Origin: Glycomyces arizonensis DSM 44726 | Lineage (GTDB): Bacteria > Actinomycetota > Actinomycetes > Mycobacteriales > Micromonosporaceae | Assembly: GCF_000482705.1 (NCBI RefSeq) | Contig: NZ_AXWO01000021.1 | Coordinates: forward strand, 33,157 to 97,156 | Direction: 5' to 3' | Length of the DNA: 64,000 nucleotides | Shown: positions 34,790-43,718 of the stretch, in pieces | Layout of the letters: each line of letters starts with the position of its first letter | Position numbering within the stretch: position 1 is the first letter of the stretch | The notes under the pieces: generated by a model | The model's database searches: none | Told to the model about the DNA's origin: nothing | The model's input: the letters and a program-made list of their open reading frames with translations, nothing else | Program-made: the position numbers and the translations under genes

Positions 34790-35791
34790 ATGGCCGATGT
34801 CAAGAGACTGCTGTTCCTGCGCCACCTGCGCGGCACCCCGACCGTCTGGGTTCGGTTCAAGAAGCGGGGCCGGCTCCGCAAGGAGGGAACCGACCAGTCG
34901 TTCTGGTACCGCCCGCTGACGGCAGTGCTCTCCGAGGTGCCGGTCGACGACCGGGAACTGCCCCTGCTGTTCCACGCGCGCACGGCGGACTTCGCCGACG
35001 TCACCGTCCAGGCCACGGTGACCTACCGGATCGCCGACCCGGCGCTGGCCGCCACCCGGCTGGACTTCTCGGTCGATCCCTACGACGGCCGGGCCCGCGC
35101 CCGACCGCTCGACCAGGTCGCGACCCTCCTCACCGAACTGGCCCAGCAGCCCGCCCTCGACCTGCTGGTCCACCTGCCGCTGGCGGACGCGCTCACCGTC
35201 GCCATCACCGAGGTCCGCCAGGCCGTCGCCGAGGCGCTCGCCGACGACGCCCGGCTCGGCGACATCGGGGTCGCCGTGGTCAGCGCCCGCGTCGTGGCCA
35301 TCCGGCCCGAACCCGAACTCGAGCGGTCGCTCCAGACTCCCACCCGGGAAGCCGTGCAGCAGGACGCGGACAAGGCCACGTACGCGCGGCGCGCCCAGGC
35401 CGTGGAGCAGGAGCGGGCCATCGCCGAGAACGAGCTGCAGAACAAGATCGAACTGGCCAGGCGCGAGCAGCAGCTGGTCGAACAGAAGGGCGCCAACGAC
35501 CGGCGCAAGGCCGAGCTGTCCGCGGCCGCGGCCCTGGCCGCCGCCCAAGGCGAAGCGGAGAAGGAGCGCACGCTCGCGGCCGCCCAGGCCGACAAGGTGC
35601 GGGCGGTCGGCGTGGCCGAGGCCGAGGCCGAAGAGGCCCGCATGGCCGCCTACCGGGACCTGCCCCCCGCCGTGCTGCAATCGCTGGCGCTGCGCGAACT
35701 CGCGGGCCAGCTGCCCGAGATCGGCCAGCTCACGATCACCCCGGACCTCCTCACCGGGACCCTCGCCCGACTCGCCGACGGCCCGCGATGA
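34790..35791 (+). CDS. SPFH/band-7 domain protein
   Basis: 333 aa from ATG 34790 (GGAGG 8 bases upstream), preferred over the GTG at 34766 that lies inside the operator. The SPFH domain covers about residues 15-190 (TADFADVTVQATVTYRIADP; AVVSARVVAIRPEPELERSL), and a long charged Ala/Glu coiled coil follows (about 190-280). No clear membrane segment is present at the N-terminus, so it is a soluble or peripheral scaffold rather than a classic flotillin. It overlaps the NAD-kinase-like gene by 4 bases. Function in the NrtR context is unknown; oligomeric scaffolding of the partner is an inference. Confidence 0.85.
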   Translation: MADVKRLLFLRHLRGTPTVWVRFKKRGRLRKEGTDQSFWYRPLTAVLSEVPVDDRELPLLFHARTADFADVTVQATVTYRIADPALAATRLDFSVDPYDGRARARPLDQVATLLTELAQQPALDLLVHLPLADALTVAITEVRQAVAEALADDARLGDIGVAVVSARVVAIRPEPELERSLQTPTREAVQQDADKATYARRAQAVEQERAIAENELQNKIELARREQQLVEQKGANDRRKAELSAAAALAAAQGEAEKERTLAAAQADKVRAVGVAEAEAEEARMAAYRDLPPAVLQSLALRELAGQLPEIGQLTITPDLLTGTLARLADGPR

Positions 35792-36693
35792 GCGGCACCC
35801 TCGCCCCCAGAGTGGTCGTCGTCAGCCGCCGCAGCGAGCTGGACGAGCTGCTGGCCCGCCACGGCACCCGAGCCGCGGCCGACCACTTCCTGCGGCAGCG
35901 CGGCCGCGGCCTGGACGAGGTCACCGCCCGGCACGAGGCGCTCCAAGCGGCGATCACCGCGGTGGACGCGGCGGTCCCGGCCGACTGGCGCCGGGGCCGC
36001 GTGGACCGGGCGGACCTGCCTCGGTTCCCATTCGCACCGGAGGACCTGGTCGTCGCGGTCGGCCAGGACGGACTGGTGGCCAACCTCGCGAAATACCTGG
36101 ACGGTCAGCCGGTGATCGGCGTGGATCCAGAGCCGGGACGCAATCCCGGCGTGCTCATCCGCTTCCGGGCGGACGCGGCCGCCGCCGTGCTCCGGGCGGC
36201 GGCCGGGAAGACGGCGGCGATCCGGCGGCTCACCATGGTCGCCGCCCGCCTCGACGACGGCCAGGAGCTGACCGGCCTCAACGAGGTCTACGCGGGCCAC
36301 GCCGCCCACCAGTCCGCCCGCTACCGGCTCGTCGGCGCGGACGGCCGCGGCGAGCGCCAGTCCTCGTCCGGCGTGGTGGTCGGAACGGGCACGGGAGCCA
36401 CCGGCTGGAGCGCCTCCATCGCGGCCGAACGCGGCCGCGGCGAGGCGCTGCCCGCGCCGGAGGAACCGTCCCTGTCCTGGTTCGTGCGGGAGGCGTGGCC
36501 GTCACCGGCGACCGGCACCTCGCTGACCGCGGGCACGCTGCGGGCGGGGGAGGAGCTGCGCCTGGTCTGCGAGAGCGAGCGGCTCGTCGTCTTCGCCGAC
36601 GGCGTCGAGTCCGACCACCTCACCCTCACTTGGGGACAGCAGGTCGCGATCGGCCTGGCCGACCGCCACCTCCACCTGGTCGTCCCCGAATAG
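35788..36693 (+). CDS. NAD kinase-like protein
   Basis: 301 aa from ATG 35788 (ATGA overlap with the SPFH gene). It shows the order of the ATP-NAD kinase fold: a nucleotide-site region VVAVGQDGLVANLAKYL (about residues 87-103; usual kinases have GGDGT), LTGLNEVYAG (usual NE(V) motif, about 162) and VVGTGTGATGWSASI (about 198; usual TPTGSTAY). The catalytic Asp of the GxDG loop is kept, but Gly-Gly and Thr are changed. It could phosphorylate NAD or a related nucleotide, or only sense it. Neighbouring NrtR supports an NAD(P) link. Confidence 0.78.
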   Translation: MSGTLAPRVVVVSRRSELDELLARHGTRAAADHFLRQRGRGLDEVTARHEALQAAITAVDAAVPADWRRGRVDRADLPRFPFAPEDLVVAVGQDGLVANLAKYLDGQPVIGVDPEPGRNPGVLIRFRADAAAAVLRAAAGKTAAIRRLTMVAARLDDGQELTGLNEVYAGHAAHQSARYRLVGADGRGERQSSSGVVVGTGTGATGWSASIAAERGRGEALPAPEEPSLSWFVREAWPSPATGTSLTAGTLRAGEELRLVCESERLVVFADGVESDHLTLTWGQQVAIGLADRHLHLVVPE

Positions 36694-36856
36694 GGCGGCG
36701 ACCGGAGCCCCGCCGTCGTGCCCGACCTCGCTCGGCGTTCGCAATGGAGACGGACCTCGAGCGCGAGCAGGCTCGGTGCGGTGAAAACGGCGCCGGATCG
36801 GTCCGCCCGGCCATAGTCTGAGTCCGATTCATCCGCGCAGTCGACCAAGGGGGACC

Positions 36857-38716
36857 ATGGCTGCCGAACAGGAGCGAGCCGGAGGACCGGGCATGTCCGC
36901 GACGTCGTTGGACGGCCTGGACTTCACCGACAGGCAGGACTTCGACGACGCCGACCGCGGGTTCCAGGCCCGCCTCGAACCCGGCGCCGTCAAGAACGAC
37001 AAGGGCGAGGTGGTCTGGGACGGCGACGCGTTCGCCTTCCTGGAGGGCGAGGCGCCCGAGACCGTCGACCCGAGCCTGTGGCGGCAGTCCCAGCTGTGCG
37101 CCCGCCAGGGCCTCTACGAGGTCTGCGAAGGCGTCTACCAGGTCAGGGGCCTGGACCTGTCGAACATGACGATCATCGAGGGCGACACCGGCGTCATCGT
37201 GGTCGACCCGCTGGTCTCCTCGGAGACCGCCGCCGCGGCCCTCGGCCTCTACCAGAGCGCCAGGGGCGACCGGCAGGTCTCGGCCGTGGTCTACACCCAC
37301 TCGCACATCGACCACTTCGGCGGCGTCCTCGGCGTGATCGACCCGGCGAGGAACCGGGTGCCGATCCTGGCCCCGGAGGGGTTCATGGAGCACGCGGTCG
37401 AGGAGAACGTCTACGCCGGTCCGGCCATGCTGCGCCGCGCCATGTACTACGCCGGTGCGGCCCTCGACACCGGCCCCGAGGGCATCGTCGGCATGGGCCT
37501 GGGCCTGACCACCTCCCACGGCTCCTCGGCGATCGTCCCGCCCACGGTCGACATCGCGCGCACCGGCCAAGAGGAGACCATCGACGGGGTGCGCCTGGTG
37601 TTCCAGCTGACGCCGGGGACCGAGGCGCCCTCGGAGATGAACTTCCACCTGCCGCAGCGCCGGGCGCTGTGCATGGCCGAGAACGCCACCCACAACATGC
37701 ACAACATCCTCACCCTGCGCGGCGCGGTGGTGCGGGACGCGCGGGTGTGGTCGCGGTACCTCAACGAGGCGATCCTGATGTTCGCCGACGACTCGGACGT
37801 CCTGTTCGCCTCCCACCACTGGCCGACCTGGGGCGCCGACCGGATCCGCTCGTACCTGGCGGTGCAGCGCGACCTGTACGCCTACATGCACGACCAGACC
37901 CTCAGGCTGCTCAACCGGGGATACACCGGGTCCGAGCTCGCCGAGCGGATCGAGATGCCGCCCGGCCTGGCCGAGGCGTGGAGCGCCCGCGGCTACTACG
38001 GTTCGCTCTCCCACAACACCAAGGCGATCTACCAGCGGTACATGGGCTGGTTCGACGGGCACCCCTCCTCGCTGTGGGAGTACCCGCCCGAGCAGAGCGC
38101 CGCGCGCTACGCCAAGGCGTTCGGCGGCGCCGACGCCCTCACCGCGAAGGGCCGGGAGTTCCTGGAGGGCGGCGACGCCCGCTTCGCCGCCCAGCTGCTC
38201 AAGCACGCCGTGTTCGCCGAGCCGTCGAACGGCGAGGCGAAGGAGCTGCTGGCGAGCGCCTATGAGCGGCTCGGCCTCGCCGCCGAGAACGGCACGTGGC
38301 GCAACTACTACCTGATGGGCGCCAAGGAACTGCGCGGAGGCATCGAACCCACGGCCGTCTCCTCGGCGGGCATGGCCGCCGCGCTCACCGTCACCCAGGT
38401 CTTCGACTCGGTCGCCATCCGCGTCGACGGCCCGAAGGCCGCCTCGGAGCCGATGGTGGTCGACTGGGTCTTCACCGACATCGGCGAGCGCTACCGGACC
38501 GAGCTGTCGAACGGGGTGCTGATCCACTGGCACTCCACCGGAGACGAGGGCACCGAGCCCGACCTGACGCTCCGGCTGACCAAGGCCGAACTGCTCGGCC
38601 TGCTGGAAGGCGAGAACGCGGAGGCCATCGAGCACGACGGCGACCCGGCGGTCCTCGGCAGGCTCCTGGCCGTGCTCGACGAGCCCGACCTGAACTTCGC
38701 GATCGTCACGCCCTGA
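36857..38716 (+). CDS. Alkylsulfatase, metallo-beta-lactamase type
   Basis: 619 aa, ATG after CAAGGGGGACC. The family (SdsA1-like) releases sulfate from linear primary alkyl sulfates such as SDS using two zinc ions. The metal motif THSHIDH (His148, His150, Asp152, His153) is complete, and further ligands are in MAENATHNMHN and FASHHWPTWG. After the lactamase domain (about 90-400) come a helical dimerisation domain and a C-terminal SCP2-like domain (about 510-619; TDIGERYRTELSNGVLIHW). No signal peptide is present, in contrast to some secreted homologues. It stands alone, with a 163-bp upstream gap in which I see no clear operator. Confidence 0.92.
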   Translation: MAAEQERAGGPGMSATSLDGLDFTDRQDFDDADRGFQARLEPGAVKNDKGEVVWDGDAFAFLEGEAPETVDPSLWRQSQLCARQGLYEVCEGVYQVRGLDLSNMTIIEGDTGVIVVDPLVSSETAAAALGLYQSARGDRQVSAVVYTHSHIDHFGGVLGVIDPARNRVPILAPEGFMEHAVEENVYAGPAMLRRAMYYAGAALDTGPEGIVGMGLGLTTSHGSSAIVPPTVDIARTGQEETIDGVRLVFQLTPGTEAPSEMNFHLPQRRALCMAENATHNMHNILTLRGAVVRDARVWSRYLNEAILMFADDSDVLFASHHWPTWGADRIRSYLAVQRDLYAYMHDQTLRLLNRGYTGSELAERIEMPPGLAEAWSARGYYGSLSHNTKAIYQRYMGWFDGHPSSLWEYPPEQSAARYAKAFGGADALTAKGREFLEGGDARFAAQLLKHAVFAEPSNGEAKELLASAYERLGLAAENGTWRNYYLMGAKELRGGIEPTAVSSAGMAAALTVTQVFDSVAIRVDGPKAASEPMVVDWVFTDIGERYRTELSNGVLIHWHSTGDEGTEPDLTLRLTKAELLGLLEGENAEAIEHDGDPAVLGRLLAVLDEPDLNFAIVTP

Positions 38717-38861
38717 ACGGGGCGCAGGTGATCGGAGTGCTCGCGCTTCCGCCCAGCGCCACTGCACTCCGAGCCATGATTCCTCCAAGCGAACGGTGTG
38801 TCGCTTCGCATCCTCCCCGGGAAAGCGGCACCGCACGTCCGAATCGGAGCATTGCCGCGCG

Positions 38862-39791
38862 TCAGCCGGTGAGGCCGCCCGCGAGGAAGTCCAGGGACGC
38901 GTCGATCGCGGGCAGCCGCGGCAAATGGTTCAGGTGGCCGTGCGTCATGCCGGGGGCCAGGTGGGACTCGACCGGCACGCCGAGCTCGGTGAGCTGGCGT
39001 TCGAGCAGTTCACCGGAGGCCCGCAGGTCGTCGTATTCGGAGAGCAGGATCCGGGTGGGCGGGAGCCCGTCGAGCCGGGCCGCCCCCGGAAGCGCGTCGG
39101 GCGGCAGGTCGCTGATGCGGCCCACATAGCTCCTGACCATGTTCTCGATGCTCTCGGTGGGGAACCGCGCGGGGATGGCGGCCATCTCGGCGCTCACCTG
39201 CGGGTCCAGGGCCGGGTTCGGGTAGTGCGCGAACGGGTAGGCCAGCAGCAGCGCGTCCGCCGGGCGGGGACCGGTGTCCCTGGCTCGCAAGGCGGCCGCG
39301 AGGGCCAGCGCGCCCCCGGCGCTGGCGCCGCCGATCGCGATGGGCAGTCCGCGGGCGGTCTCCTCACCGCACAGCCACGTCCACGCCGCGTGGACGTCGT
39401 CGATCGGGACCGGGTGGCGGACGCCGTTTCGCGCGAGCCGGTAGTCCACGGAGACCGTGAACACGCCAGCGCGCCGGGCGATCTCCAGGCTGACGACGTG
39501 GGCCTCGGGCATGTCGAGGTCGCCGTGGACGAAGCCGCCGCCGTGCGCCCACAGCGCCGCGCCGCGGATCGGCCCCTCGGGCCGGTAGGCGCGCAGCGGG
39601 ATCGGGCCGTGCGGGCCCGCGATCGCGGTGTCCTCCACCTGGACGCCGGTGGCGTCCCACGGCTCGTCGTGGCCCTGGTACTCGCGCAGGAACCGCTCGG
39701 CCAGCGCTTCGCGCTCCTCGTCGGTCCGTCCCGAGGCGCGAGCCCGGTCCATGCCGCGGTACATCTCAGTGAAGTATTCGTGGACCGGCAA
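38862..39791 (-). CDS. HSL-type alpha/beta-hydrolase (esterase)
   Basis: 309 aa from TTG 39791, preceded by a very strong GGAGGAGGAAG site. Hormone-sensitive-lipase family: oxyanion motif HGGGF (about residue 89), nucleophile elbow GGASAGGAL (about 155-163), Asp in SEYDDLRASG and the His in MTHGHLNH. It hydrolyses short-chain carboxylic esters in the cytoplasm. It lies 111 bases downstream of a TetR gene in the same direction, which likely controls it. Confidence 0.9.
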   Translation of the reverse strand: MPVHEYFTEMYRGMDRARASGRTDEEREALAERFLREYQGHDEPWDATGVQVEDTAIAGPHGPIPLRAYRPEGPIRGAALWAHGGGFVHGDLDMPEAHVVSLEIARRAGVFTVSVDYRLARNGVRHPVPIDDVHAAWTWLCGEETARGLPIAIGGASAGGALALAAALRARDTGPRPADALLLAYPFAHYPNPALDPQVSAEMAAIPARFPTESIENMVRSYVGRISDLPPDALPGAARLDGLPPTRILLSEYDDLRASGELLERQLTELGVPVESHLAPGMTHGHLNHLPRLPAIDASLDFLAGGLTG

Positions 39792-39902
39792 CGCTTCCTC
39801 CTCCTGGAGCGACGGGGGCGCCGCGTCCCCGGCGGGCGGCGCGACCGCCCCCAGTCTCCAGCAAGCGCTCTCAGGCCTGCGGGCGGGGGCGGCCCCGCCG
39901 AT

Positions 39903-40529
39903 CTACCCGGCCCCGATGCCCGCTTCGAGCTGGTCGAGCGCGCGTTCGCCCTCCGCCATGACGGCGGCCGCGATCTCGGCCACCGGCCGGTCGGCGATGG
40001 CGAGCCGGTGCACGATCCGCTGCATGGTCCGCGTGACGCCGATCATGGCGTTCGCGATCACCCACGCCTGGTCCGGCGTCACCGCCGGACCGCGCTCGGC
40101 CGCGACCAGCTCGGCGACGCTCTCGGTGCACCGGTCGAAGTCCCGGCGCACCCGCAGCCGCAGCGCCGCGCTGTCGGCGATCACCCGGGCGTGGCGGGCG
40201 ATGGCCCGCACCGGCGCCTGGTCGGGCTGGGCGAGCGCGCCCCGGGTGTGGAGCGTGAACTCCCTGAACGCCCGGACGAGCGGCTGGTGCGCCGGGCGCG
40301 AGGCCAGGGCGTCGACGAGCGCCCTCTCGAAGTCCCCGCTGCCGCCGAGGACGAGGTCCTCCTTGGTCGGGAAGTAGTTGTAGACCGTCCCGGGGGAGAC
40401 CTCGGCCGCGTGCGCCACGTCGACGATGCGGACGGCGTCGTAGCCGCGCTCGGTGAACAGGTCGAGGGCCGCGGCGACGATGCGCTCTCGCCGGGCCTGC
40501 TTCTGACGGTGGCGTAGGCCGGTGTCCAT
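39903..40529 (-). CDS. TetR-family regulator
   Basis: 208 aa from ATG 40529. HTH about residues 12-60 (ERIVAAALDLFTERGYDAVRIVDVAHAAEVSPGTVYNYFPTKEDL pattern; core VSPGTVYNYFPTKEDL), then a helical ligand domain. No good ribosome site precedes the ATG, so the message may be leaderless. It faces the rhodanese-SnoaL gene at 40724 and precedes the esterase gene on its own strand; either may be its target. Confidence 0.9.
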   Translation of the reverse strand: MDTGLRHRQKQARRERIVAAALDLFTERGYDAVRIVDVAHAAEVSPGTVYNYFPTKEDLVLGGSGDFERALVDALASRPAHQPLVRAFREFTLHTRGALAQPDQAPVRAIARHARVIADSAALRLRVRRDFDRCTESVAELVAAERGPAVTPDQAWVIANAMIGVTRTMQRIVHRLAIADRPVAEIAAAVMAEGERALDQLEAGIGAG

Positions 40530-40553
40530 GGCGTCGATTCTACAAAATCTTGC

Positions 40554-40577
40554 AGTGACTTCAAATATGGAGTTACT
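40554..40577. promoter_or_regulatory. Probable TetR operator
   Basis: AGTGACT (40554-40560) and AGTTACT (40571-40577) form an inverted repeat with one mismatch over a 10-base AT-rich spacer (TCAAATATGG), 25 bases before the TetR start. Confidence 0.5.
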
Positions 40578-40723
40578 ATATTTGTTGCGCGCCCGCGGCC
40601 GACCGCGAGGCGGGGCCCCGAAATCGGGTTCCCCGCCGGGAATCGCGTCGGCGGCCGGGTGCCTCGCAGACACAAGCATTCCCGTCCGACCGATCAGATC
40701 GACGTCATAGAAAGGCCTTCGTC

Positions 40724-41458
40724 ATGGACACCATCAACCGAGCTGACCTGGCGGAAGCGATCGAGTCCGGCACCGTCGTGGTCGTCGACGCGCTGCCCGC
40801 CAGACCGTACGAGAACCGGCACCTTCCCGGCGCCCGCAACCTGACCATCGAGGAGCTCGCCGACGCGGACCGGGTGCTCCCGGACAAGGACGCCAGGATC
40901 GTCACCTACTCCACCGACGCCGCCTGCACCCGCGGCCCCGAACTGGCCGAGGCGCTCACCGCCGCCGGATACACCGGCGTCAGCAACTACGCCGAGGGGA
41001 TCGCCGGATGGGCCGACGCGGGCATGCCCCTCGAATCCGGTGCCGCGAGCGCCGCCTCGGGTGACGAGGCCGCGGTCCAAGGCGCCGTCCGGCGCTGGGC
41101 CGAGATGGAACGCGCCCAGGACGCCGACGGCCTCGAAGAACTGCTGACGGAGTCTTTCACCGGCATCGGACCGGTCGGGTTCGTGCTGGACGGTCCGCAG
41201 TGGGCGGGGCGCCACCGCGACGGCGGACTGGTCAACCACGAGCTCGACATCGCCGACGTCGACGTCGTCACCGAAGGCGACGTCGCGATCGCGCACGTCG
41301 TCGAGACACAGCGCGCCACCGCGCGCGGCCACGAGAGCAACGGCTCCTTCCGGGTCGGCCTCGTTCTCGTCCGGCGCGACACCGGCTGGAAGATCGCCCG
41401 GATCCAGTTCTCCGGCCCCATGATCCAGCCCGGGCAGGCGCCGCCGCAGCCCCGGTGA
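40724..41458 (+). CDS. Rhodanese-SnoaL-like fusion protein
   Basis: 244 aa, ATG with AAAGG 8 bases upstream. Residues 1-105 are a rhodanese domain (VVVVDALPARPYENRHLPGARNL) whose active loop STDAACTRGPELA contains a Cys at about residue 67. Residues about 115-235 are a DUF4440/SnoaL-like cone-shaped domain (RRWAEMERAQDADGLEELLTESFTGIGP; GWKIARIQFSG). The rhodanese part may transfer sulfur or bind a ligand. The fused domain may carry a small-molecule pocket. It is expressed opposite the TetR gene and is closed by a strong terminator. Confidence 0.82.
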   Translation: MDTINRADLAEAIESGTVVVVDALPARPYENRHLPGARNLTIEELADADRVLPDKDARIVTYSTDAACTRGPELAEALTAAGYTGVSNYAEGIAGWADAGMPLESGAASAASGDEAAVQGAVRRWAEMERAQDADGLEELLTESFTGIGPVGFVLDGPQWAGRHRDGGLVNHELDIADVDVVTEGDVAIAHVVETQRATARGHESNGSFRVGLVLVRRDTGWKIARIQFSGPMIQPGQAPPQPR

Positions 41459-41488
41459 CCTGACACCTCCGCAACGGACACCCGCCGC

Positions 41489-41532
41489 CGCGGCGGGGCC
41501 CTCCCGGCCCGCGCCGACAGGGCCCCGCCGCG
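41489..41532 (+). terminator. Terminator after rhodanese fusion gene
   Basis: Perfect 14-bp stem (CGCGGCGGGGCCCT with its reverse complement) and a 16-base loop, 30 bases after the stop. Confidence 0.75.
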
Positions 41533-41652
41533 CTCGTCGTGGAGGAGTCGACGATCAGGGCCCACGTCGAGCGCATCCTGACGAGACTCGGCCTGCGCGA
41601 CCGCATCCATGCCGTCGTCCTCGCCTACCAGACCGGTGCGATCGAACCCTCC
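41530..41652 (+). pseudogene. Remnant of LuxR-type response regulator
   Basis: The frame read from 41530 gives LVVEESTIRAHVERILTRLG, then LRDRIHAVVLAYQTGAIEP, which is the C-terminal half of a NarL/LuxR HTH (family pattern: STVKTHV..IL.KLGLRDR..AVVLAYE.G). The receiver domain, the first HTH half and the normal stop are absent; the frame runs on into the antisense of the next gene. It abuts the terminator at 41532, so the break is sharp. Confidence 0.7.
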
Positions 41653-41675
41653 CGCCGCCCCGTCGGCGGTGAGCC

Positions 41676-42359
41676 TCAGAGCCCGAACAGCTCGCTCACC
41701 CGGCGAACCGAGTCCTCCTCGGTCATGGCGGTGTCCACCTCGACGGCCGCCAGCCCCAGCCGCCGCGTCTCCCGCCGCGTGCGGTCGACGAAGAGCCGGT
41801 CCCGCTCGGCGATGTTCCGCCCCGCCCGCTCGGGATCGCCAGTGCGGTGGAGGAACCCGCTGCCGGGCGTGGCGCGGCCGTTGACGGCGTCCGAGCGGAA
41901 CCGCTGCGTGGGCAGCAGCCACACGGCCCGGCTCGGGTCCGCCAGCAGGGGCCCGACCAGGGCTGGGAGGAGCCGGAACCCCTCGGCGATGACGCGCGTG
42001 CCCTCGGGCAGGGCGAGCAGGTCCTCGACGATGAGGCCGAAGCCCTCGCCGCGGAACCAGTGGAAGGTCTCGAACATGACCTCCGGCGAGCGGCGCACCC
42101 ACCGCTCGTCCATGCTCATGGCGATGAACTCGTGCAGGTACGGCGCCTGCTCGGGAGTGGTGCGACCGGCGTGGTCCGACATCACCGCGTCGGTGTCGTA
42201 CAGATGCAGGCCGTGCTCGGCGGCGAGGCGGGCGGCGACCGTGGACTTGCCCGCGCCGCTGCCGCCGCCGATCCAGAGGACGTGCCGCAGACGCGACCGA
42301 AGCACCGCGGCCTCAGGGCTCGTCTCATGCTGCCGCAATGGCGACCGACCTCCGCACAT
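41676..42359 (-). CDS. Small P-loop NTPase (kinase-like)
   Basis: 227 aa from ATG 42359; a GTG 18 codons later is possible and would still keep the whole domain. Walker A GGGSGAGKST (about residues 33-42) begins a short AAA_18/adenylate-kinase-like fold: LHLYDTDAVMSDHAGR, RVIAEGFRLLPALVGPLL (Walker B-like strand) and RNIAERDRLFVDRTRRE (lid-type arginines). Such proteins phosphorylate small molecules; the substrate is not evident. It starts 16 bases after the aminotransferase stop and is probably co-transcribed with it. Confidence 0.8.
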   Translation of the reverse strand: MCGGRSPLRQHETSPEAAVLRSRLRHVLWIGGGSGAGKSTVAARLAAEHGLHLYDTDAVMSDHAGRTTPEQAPYLHEFIAMSMDERWVRRSPEVMFETFHWFRGEGFGLIVEDLLALPEGTRVIAEGFRLLPALVGPLLADPSRAVWLLPTQRFRSDAVNGRATPGSGFLHRTGDPERAGRNIAERDRLFVDRTRRETRRLGLAAVEVDTAMTEEDSVRRVSELFGL

Positions 42360-42375
42360 GTGGTCTGCTGGGGCC

Positions 42376-43536
42376 TCAGAGCCTACCGAGCCGGTCGACG
42401 GCCTCGCGGAGCACCGCTTCCCGCTTGCAGAAGGCGAAGCGGACCTGCGTCCGTCCGGCGTCCGGGCTGTCGTAGAACACCGCGTTCGGCACGGCGACGA
42501 CGCCGCAGCGCTCGGGCAGGCCGCGGCAGAAGGCGAAGCCGTCCCGCTCGCCCAGCGGGGCGATGTCGGTGGTGACGAAGTAGGTGCCCTGCGGCTCGTA
42601 GACCTCGAACCCGGCGGCCGCGAGCCCGGCGGCCAGGAGGTCGCGCTTGGCGCGCAGGTCGTCCCGGCACCCGGTGAAGTAGGCGTCGGGCAGGCGCAGC
42701 GCCTCGGCGACGGCGTACTGGAAGGGCCCGCCGCTGACATAGGTCAGGAACTGCTTGGCCGTGCGCACGGCGGCGACGAGCTCGGCGGCGGCGGTCAGCC
42801 AGCCGACCTTCCAGCCGGTGAAGGAGAAGGTCTTGCCCGCCGAGGAGATCGCGACCGTGCGCTCCCGCATGCCGGGCAGGGAGCTCAGCGGGACGTGCTC
42901 GCCGTCGAAGACGAGGTGCTCGTAGACCTCGTCGGTGACCACCAGGAGGTCGCGGGCGACGGCGAGCTCGGCGATGGCGGCCAGCTCGTCGCGGGTGAGG
43001 ACCATGCCGGTCGGGTTGTGCGGGGAATTGAGCAGCAGCAACCGCGTGCGCGGCGTGACGGCGTCGCGGAGCGCGTCGAGGTCGGGCCGGAAGTCGGGGG
43101 CGCGCAGCGTGAGCGGCACGCGGGTGGCCCCGGCCATGGCGATGCAGGCGGCGTAGGAGTCGTAGAACGGCTCGAAGGCGATGACCTCGTCGCCGGGCTC
43201 GAGGAGGGCGAGCATGGACGCGGCGATCGCCTCGGTGGCGCCCGCGGTCACCAGGACCTCGCTGTCAGGGTCGAAGGACAGGCCGTACCAGTGCCGCTGG
43301 TGCTCGGCGACGGCCTCGCGCAGTTCGGGGACGCCGGAGCCGGGCGGGTACTGGTTGCCGCGGCCGTCCCGGACGGCGCGCGCGGCGGCCTCGGCGACCT
43401 CGACCGGACCGTCGGTGTCGGGAAAGCCCTGGCCGAGGTTGATCGCGCCGGTGCGCACGGCCAGGGCCGACATCTCGGCGAAGATCGTGGTGCTGAACCC
43501 CTCCAGCCTCCGGTTCAACAGTGGCCTGTCCCGCAT
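42376..43536 (-). CDS. PLP aminotransferase, class I/II
   Basis: 386 aa from ATG 43536 with GGAAGG upstream. Fold-type I enzyme with NSPHNPTG, TDEVYEHLVFDGEH and the PLP lysine in SSAGKTFSFTGWKVG (about residue 236). The sequence resembles the methionine/kynurenine-type aminotransferases (YbdL, DapC-like): LGQGFPDTDGP near the N-terminus and PQGTYFVTTDI near the C-terminus. It transfers amino groups between amino acids and keto acids in the cytoplasm. The exact donor is uncertain. Confidence 0.9.
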   Translation of the reverse strand: MRDRPLLNRRLEGFSTTIFAEMSALAVRTGAINLGQGFPDTDGPVEVAEAAARAVRDGRGNQYPPGSGVPELREAVAEHQRHWYGLSFDPDSEVLVTAGATEAIAASMLALLEPGDEVIAFEPFYDSYAACIAMAGATRVPLTLRAPDFRPDLDALRDAVTPRTRLLLLNSPHNPTGMVLTRDELAAIAELAVARDLLVVTDEVYEHLVFDGEHVPLSSLPGMRERTVAISSAGKTFSFTGWKVGWLTAAAELVAAVRTAKQFLTYVSGGPFQYAVAEALRLPDAYFTGCRDDLRAKRDLLAAGLAAAGFEVYEPQGTYFVTTDIAPLGERDGFAFCRGLPERCGVVAVPNAVFYDSPDAGRTQVRFAFCKREAVLREAVDRLGRL

Positions 43537-43718
43537 GCCCTCATCCTTCCCGCGTTGGAAGACCCATCTTGCCCGGCGGCCGAGCGCCCGATGCGGCGGC
43601 GGGGCCGTCCGGCCGAGACCGGCGCCATGAACCGGTTTCCCGCCCCGCCGGTCGGTTTCCCCGCCACGGCCGCCACCGCGGCGGCCGTGGCGTTCGCCGA
43701 CCGGGTCGCGGGGCGCCG

